NCBI GenBank assembly: GCA_026984935.1
Contig: JALSRD010000092.1
Location: 1-36,924 of the forward strand
Length of the DNA: 36,924 bases
Reading direction: 5' to 3'
DNA from: Desulfobacterales bacterium
GTDB lineage: Bacteria > Desulfobacterota > Desulfobacteria > Desulfobacterales > JALSRD01
Position 1 is the stretch's first letter. Each line of letters begins with the position of its first letter. Of the stretch, positions 32,819 through 36,924 are shown piece by piece. Both the position numbers and the translations under genes were made by a program. Under the pieces are notes generated by a model that was given only the letters and a program-made list of their open reading frames with translations, was not told where the DNA came from and made no database searches.

Positions 32819-32990
32819 CCGCGTTGCCGGGCATGCCCTTCCACGAAATCCGCGCTTGTTTTTTCCACGCCGGGTGATTACTCTTCTGATCAGTATCCAT
32901 TGGAGCAACGGGCGAAACGGTCGCCGGCGGCCGGCTTGGCCGGTTCGGGACGTAAACCGCGCATGCGGGGCTGCAGACAGAGGGCGATAT

Positions 32991-34778
32991 ATGGACGGCG
33001 GTGCAGCGATCTGGGTGGTCTCACTGATACTGGTTTTGACGCTCTACCTTCTTATTACTGAGAAACTGCGGGTGGACCTGACGGCGCTGGGCATCATGGT
33101 GGTCCTGATGGTCAGCGGGCTGCTCTCAGCCAAAGAGGCGGTGGCCGGCCTTGCCAATCCGGCGGTGGTCACGGTGGGGGCCATGTTTCTGATCAGCCGC
33201 GCCATGATGCGTACCGGCGCCGTCGGCTTTATCAGCAACCAGGTGCTCTTCCTGTCACGCGACCACCAATCCCGCGCGTTTTTGGTAATTCTGCTGCTGG
33301 TGGCCGTTGCCTCGGCGTTTATCAACAACACGCCGGTGGTCGTGCTGTTTATCCCGGTGGTCATGAGCGTCTGCTGCCGGTTCGAAACCAGCCCCTCCAA
33401 ATTCCTGATTCCGGTATCCTATGCCTCCATCCTGGCCGGTACCTGTACGCTCATCGGCACTTCCACCAACATCATCGTCAGCGATCTGAGCCAGGCCCAC
33501 GGCTACGGCCAGCTGGGGATGTTCGAACTGTCGCCGGTGGGCATTCCCATCGCCATTTTGGGAATTGCATTTCTCTTTTTCTTCGCACCGCGCCTGATGC
33601 CCGCCCTGTCGAACCCAATCTGCGAAATCCGGGGCAGCGAGCGCCGGCGCTACCTGGCCGAACTCATTATACCTGCCGACAGCCGGCTGATCGGCGAGGA
33701 GCCGCAAGCCCATTTTGAAAAGCACTTTCCTGAACTCCAGGTGCTGGAGCTGATCCGCGGCGTGCGCATCTATCGTCCCGGGCGGGATCGGGTGCGGATG
33801 GTGGCCGGCGATCTGCTGCTGGTCAAGGGATCGGCCAGTGGGCTGGTCGGAATTCTGGGCAGCCAACTGGCCGAATTGCCGGCTTCAGAGGCCGGCCTGC
33901 ATTTCGGCCGCCGTGACATGGAAGCCTCGGTTGTGGAGCTGATCATTGTGCCCCAGTCGGCGCTGGTGGGAAGCCGCCTGGCGGGCACCGGGCTGAGCCG
34001 CGACCCGGACCTGCACCTGATCGCCATCAAGCGCAGCGGTCTGCACTATGCCGAGGCCAAACTGCGGGATATCCGGCTGCGCGTCGGAGACATCCTGCTG
34101 GTCTGGTGCCCCCTGAGCCGCCTGGAAGAATTACGCCGCAGTACCGATTTCATGCTGGTGGAAGATGTGCATCACGAGATTGTCCACAAGCGCAAGGCCC
34201 CCGTGGCGGCGCTGATCTTCGGCGGGTTTGTGACCGCCGCCACGCTGGGGCTGGCCGACATCATGGTCTGTGCACTGACAGGCGCTTTCCTGATGATCCT
34301 GGCCGGCTGTATCCAGCTGCGCGACGCCTACCGCGCCCTGCAGGGAGAGGTGCTGCTGCTGTTGGCCGGCACCATCGCTCTGGGCACGGCCATGGACCGC
34401 AGCGGCGCCAGCCAGCTCTACGCGCACGCTTTCATCGGCTTGTTCGCCGGGTTTCCGCCGGTCGTCACGCTGGCCGGACTGATGCTGCTGACCAGCATCA
34501 GCACCCAGGTCCTGAGCAACAACGCCACGGCGGTGCTGCTGCTGCCCATCGCCATTTCCGCGGCACTGGGCCTGGGCGTTGACCCCAAACCCTTTATCGT
34601 GGCCGTCTGCCTGGGGGCTTCGGCCTGTTTCGCCACCCCCATCGGCTACCAGACCAATTTGCTGGTCTATACACCGGGCGGCTACCGCTTCAGCGATTAC
34701 CTGAAACTGGGGCTGCCGCTCAACCTGCTGGTGCTGATCGCCGGCTCGCTGATCATACCGCACTACTGGCCCTTTTAG
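32991..34778 (+). CDS. SLC13/DASS-family permease with two TrkA-C domains
   Basis: 595 residues from ATG 32991 (AGAGGG six bases upstream); the frame stays open to 32856. The N-terminal membrane half (about 7-205) has FINNTPVVVLFIPV and GTSTNIIVSDL. Two cytoplasmic RCK_C/TrkA-C domains follow (about 212-300 and 305-395). The second membrane half (about 405-595) has STQVLSNNATAVLLLPIA and ATPIGYQTNLLVYTPGGYRFSDY. This is the layout of E. coli YfbS and related putative anion transporters; sulfate or a dicarboxylate are reasonable substrates, but specificity cannot be read from sequence. Confidence 0.87.
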   Translation: MDGGAAIWVVSLILVLTLYLLITEKLRVDLTALGIMVVLMVSGLLSAKEAVAGLANPAVVTVGAMFLISRAMMRTGAVGFISNQVLFLSRDHQSRAFLVILLLVAVASAFINNTPVVVLFIPVVMSVCCRFETSPSKFLIPVSYASILAGTCTLIGTSTNIIVSDLSQAHGYGQLGMFELSPVGIPIAILGIAFLFFFAPRLMPALSNPICEIRGSERRRYLAELIIPADSRLIGEEPQAHFEKHFPELQVLELIRGVRIYRPGRDRVRMVAGDLLLVKGSASGLVGILGSQLAELPASEAGLHFGRRDMEASVVELIIVPQSALVGSRLAGTGLSRDPDLHLIAIKRSGLHYAEAKLRDIRLRVGDILLVWCPLSRLEELRRSTDFMLVEDVHHEIVHKRKAPVAALIFGGFVTAATLGLADIMVCALTGAFLMILAGCIQLRDAYRALQGEVLLLLAGTIALGTAMDRSGASQLYAHAFIGLFAGFPPVVTLAGLMLLTSISTQVLSNNATAVLLLPIAISAALGLGVDPKPFIVAVCLGASACFATPIGYQTNLLVYTPGGYRFSDYLKLGLPLNLLVLIAGSLIIPHYWPF

Positions 34779-34839
34779 TATTGCGGATTGCACGGTTTCA
34801 AAAACAGTCAGAGTTCAGAGACTCAGAGCGGGAAGAAAA

Positions 34840-36045
34840 ATGACTGCGAAAAAGGAATTTGATAAACGGCTCGCGGAAATTTGTCGACTGGCCGATGCCA
34901 TAGACCGCCAAAAGGCCGGTTTGATGGCATCCGCAGCCGATGACGCCGGATTTCCGGTAAAGGTTACATCCAGTGAAATCGACCTGGCGGTTGAATACCT
35001 GCGGAGTATGCAGGAGGAAATTCCATGGGTCGAAAACGGCCGTCCCTTCGGAACGGTGGCGACCATATTTCCATACGATGCGCCGGTGGTGGTGCTGGCC
35101 CGTTTCGGCGGGACAACTCTTTTGACCGGCAACCGGCTGCGGTTCAGCCTTTCTTCGCAGACCCCTGCAACGGCCGATCTTTTGGCCGCAATCTGCAAAC
35201 CTTTCCCATCCATCGAAGCCGTGGTCGGGATGGACAATCGGACATTCGGGCAGCGCTGCGTGGAAGACGAAAATATCCGCCTGCTCTTCATCGCGGGCGC
35301 TTCGGCAGTGGGTGAAGCCTATCGCAGGCATTACCGCTCTTTTGACAAACTCTTTTTCGCCGGTCCGGGCGGCATGCCTGCGGCGGTTGTGTTTGAAGAC
35401 GCCGACGTACAAAAAGCGGCCGGCTTCATTGTCCGGCGGGCTTTCATCAACGGCGGACAGTACTGCACCACCCTGAAAAAGGCGTACATTCACCGAAGCC
35501 TTTACGCAGAGGCACGTGAAAGCATACTGGCTGCGGTTGAAAAGCTCAAAGTCGGCAGTCCCCTGGATCCTGAAACGGATATCGGGCCCATTCGGGTGGC
35601 GCGCACGCGCCGCATCCTTCAACAGGCGTTGGAGCAGTTTCCGTCGGCCCGCCGGCTCACCGGTGCCATCGAGGGCGAAATGGTCTTTCCGCTGGTGCTG
35701 GAAACCGAAAACCCGCGGGTTCCCGACCTGGAACTCTTCGGGCCTTTTCTGCTGCTCATTCCCTTCGACGACCCCGATGCGGTGGTTTCGGAATTGATCC
35801 AGACGCGTTATGGATTTCTCTTGACTTTCTTCGGTGCGCCTGCGGAAGAGATCCGCGCACTTTTTCATACCCACTTCGGTATGGTGCACGACAATCCCGA
35901 TTTTCAGTTTACGCCCCTGAGACGCCCGTTCGGCGGCAAAAAAGCCAGTGGATGGATACTCGAACGGCGCGGGGGACGATGGGTCGAGCGGGACGGTGCG
36001 TTTCTGTACAGCCGGGAGCTGATCCGCAGGCCAGGCTCCGAATGA
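34840..36045 (+). CDS. Short aldehyde-dehydrogenase-superfamily protein
   Basis: 401 residues, well below the usual 450-500; it starts close to the cofactor domain. PYDAPVVV (78-85) replaces PWNFP; a GN (97-98) follows; the nucleophile region is AFINGGQYCTTLKKAYIH with C209 present; the C-terminal PLRRPFGGKKASGW is typical. The segment normally reading ELGG is AGPGGMPAAVVFEDADV (174-190), so the general-base Glu is missing, as it is in CoA-acylating members. It may act on a semialdehyde or acyl-CoA, or be non-catalytic. Stand-alone gene after the SLC13 permease, convergent with usp. Confidence 0.75.
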   Translation: MTAKKEFDKRLAEICRLADAIDRQKAGLMASAADDAGFPVKVTSSEIDLAVEYLRSMQEEIPWVENGRPFGTVATIFPYDAPVVVLARFGGTTLLTGNRLRFSLSSQTPATADLLAAICKPFPSIEAVVGMDNRTFGQRCVEDENIRLLFIAGASAVGEAYRRHYRSFDKLFFAGPGGMPAAVVFEDADVQKAAGFIVRRAFINGGQYCTTLKKAYIHRSLYAEARESILAAVEKLKVGSPLDPETDIGPIRVARTRRILQQALEQFPSARRLTGAIEGEMVFPLVLETENPRVPDLELFGPFLLLIPFDDPDAVVSELIQTRYGFLLTFFGAPAEEIRALFHTHFGMVHDNPDFQFTPLRRPFGGKKASGWILERRGGRWVERDGAFLYSRELIRRPGSE

Positions 36046-36155
36046 AATCTCCACGCCTGCCGGCGCCTTTGAAAAACGGGCCGGCGCGCTGCGGCCGGCT
36101 GGAACGACAGGCGAAAGGGCGGCCTTTGGACAACCGGCGCTGCGACTGCGGCCCG

Positions 36156-36181
36156 GCCGGTGGGCGCACACGCCCGCCGGC
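36156..36181. terminator. Strong hairpin between convergent genes
   Basis: GCCGGTGGGCG (36156-36166) pairs with CGCCCGCCGGC (36171-36181) through 11 pairs (one G-U on one strand) around a CACA loop. A second hairpin lies at 36198-36221 (ACCCC/GGGGT with loop TTCGC, extended by GCGG/CCGC past one bulged G). Neither has a U-tract. They fill the 196-base gap between the ALDH-like and usp stops, and may slow polymerase from both sides. Confidence 0.35.
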
Positions 36182-36241
36182 GGAAAGGGGAAGCCCGGCG
36201 GACCCCTTCGCGGGGTGCCGCAAGGCCCGGTGCGGCCGCGG

Positions 36242-36712
36242 TCAGTTGACGATCAGCACGGATACGTCCTTGGAAAGATGCAGCACTTTCTGGGAGATGC
36301 TTCCCAGGAAGTACTCTTTGATACCGGTAACGCCCCGCCTGCCGATGACCAGCAGGTCGTACCCATCCTGGGATTCGGCCACGATGTCGCGGGCAATGCC
36401 TTTCTTGCGCAGCTGGGTTTTCAGGGTGATCTGCTTCTCGTCGAAACCGGCCTCTACCAGGCGCGCTTTGGCCGTTTCCTGGGCCTGACTTACCAGGTTT
36501 TTTTTCTGATCTTCCAGGGTGCAGAAGCTGCTCTGTTGGGACAGAAAGTGCGGTGTGAGTTCCGGGCTGTTCATGTCGCACAAGGTGGCGGTGTCCGGCA
36601 CCACGGAAAACAGGGTGATGCGGTTGTCGCGGCTGAGGCTCTCGGCGATAAAATCCGCCGTGCGTTTGCCGTTTTCGGAATCGTCGATGGCGACCAGTAT
36701 TTTTTTGGCCAT
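36242..36712 (-). CDS. Universal stress protein, UspA family
   Basis: 156 residues; AAAGGAG before ATG 36712. KILVAIDDSENGKRTADFI opens the fold. The C-terminal GRRGVTGIKEYFLGS has G124-x2-G127-x9-G137-S138, the ATP-binding motif of the MJ0577-like subgroup, followed by VLHLSKDVSVLIVN. A cytoplasmic, probably dimeric stress protein whose molecular role is not defined. It has its own strong promoter and is alone on its strand. Confidence 0.92.
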   Translation of the reverse strand: MAKKILVAIDDSENGKRTADFIAESLSRDNRITLFSVVPDTATLCDMNSPELTPHFLSQQSSFCTLEDQKKNLVSQAQETAKARLVEAGFDEKQITLKTQLRKKGIARDIVAESQDGYDLLVIGRRGVTGIKEYFLGSISQKVLHLSKDVSVLIVN

Positions 36713-36785
36713 TTGCCGGCTCCTTTTTTGCTATCGATGGCAATTTCCCGGTTATAAGAGATATGAATTGCGCCGTGTTGGATGC

Positions 36786-36814
36786 ATTTTAACCCCTGGC
36801 CGGGAATTTGTCAA
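36786..36814 (-). promoter_or_regulatory. Sigma-70 promoter of the usp gene
   Basis: On the minus strand a perfect TTGACA (plus-strand 36809-36814) and TAAAAT (36786-36791, 5/6) are 17 bp apart. Transcription should start near 36779, giving a leader of about 67 nt. The best promoter match in the window. Confidence 0.65.
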
Positions 36815-36924
36815 AGGGGCTGTGCGGCATCGGCGCCGGCCGCACGGCAGCCGGGTCGCTTTGATTATTTCTCCACCTTTGACCCTATCTGACAAAGCCA
36901 TGTGGCATGGTTCCAAAAACGTGC

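Noticed and set aside
34798-36171. 457-codon minus-strand frame opposite the ALDH-like gene
   Set aside because: The plus strand shows the ALDH Cys region and PFGGKKASG motif; the minus frame has none.
1-36924. CRISPR arrays, tRNA or rRNA genes, prophage or integrase genes
   Set aside because: No regularly spaced short repeats, cloverleaf sequences, rRNA blocks or integrase/transposase motifs were recognised on reading.

Overview
The window reads as a chromosomal segment of a Gram-negative, anaerobic bacterium, most likely a Desulfobacterota (formerly Deltaproteobacteria) sulfate reducer of the Desulfobacterales type. This is inferred from gene content: a tungstate ABC transporter, an EtfB/EtfA/ETF-quinone oxidoreductase set, an SH3/coiled-coil YgiM-type protein, a DUF1178 protein and outer-membrane polysaccharide export. 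No rRNA, tRNA, CRISPR array or recognisable transposase gene was seen.

Left part (1-7469, + strand): a five-gene poly-beta-1,6-N-acetylglucosamine (PNAG) operon: pgaA porin, pgaB deacetylase, a separate PgaB-type glycoside hydrolase lipoprotein, pgaC synthase and pgaD. The usual two-domain PgaB is distributed over two genes, and the deacetylase gene keeps a degenerate copy of the hydrolase domain. A good promoter and a pair of CATACGTA direct repeats precede pgaA.

7506-9879 (- strand): an AIM24-like protein with an N-terminal GYF_2 domain, a TerB/DUF533 protein with two five-proline tracts, and a DUF1178 protein. 9880-15256 (+ strand): an SH3/coiled-coil membrane protein, nadB, dnaJ, queD, then a secreted EndoU-type ribonuclease followed two bases later by a small acidic protein that looks like its immunity partner.

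15393-20440 (- strand): pyrE and a tungstate uptake locus in the order tupA, regulator, tupB, tupC. The locus is broken up by two inverted, roughly 80% identical copies of a ~140-bp repeat. A 17-bp inverted repeat (15/17) brackets the tupA promoter and is a candidate operator. 20855-26478 (+ strand): an envelope and division set, ftsE, ftsX, an EnvC-type activator with a degenerate LytM domain, a C-terminal processing protease and a YibQ-type divergent deacetylase.

26686-31867 (+ strand): etfB, etfA, ETF-QO, a membrane TPR protein, a Nudix ADP-ribose pyrophosphatase and a small conserved protein. 31864-32818 holds gene debris: a 5'-truncated GAF gene, the 3' end of an adenylate-cyclase-like gene and the 3' end of a sigma-54 activator gene, the last two abutting head to head. 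32991-36924: an SLC13/TrkA-C transporter, a short aldehyde-dehydrogenase-like protein without the usual catalytic Glu, and a UspA protein with a clear promoter. The most notable points are the split PgaB, the EndoU/immunity pair, the architecture of the tup locus and the GYF/poly-proline neighbours.
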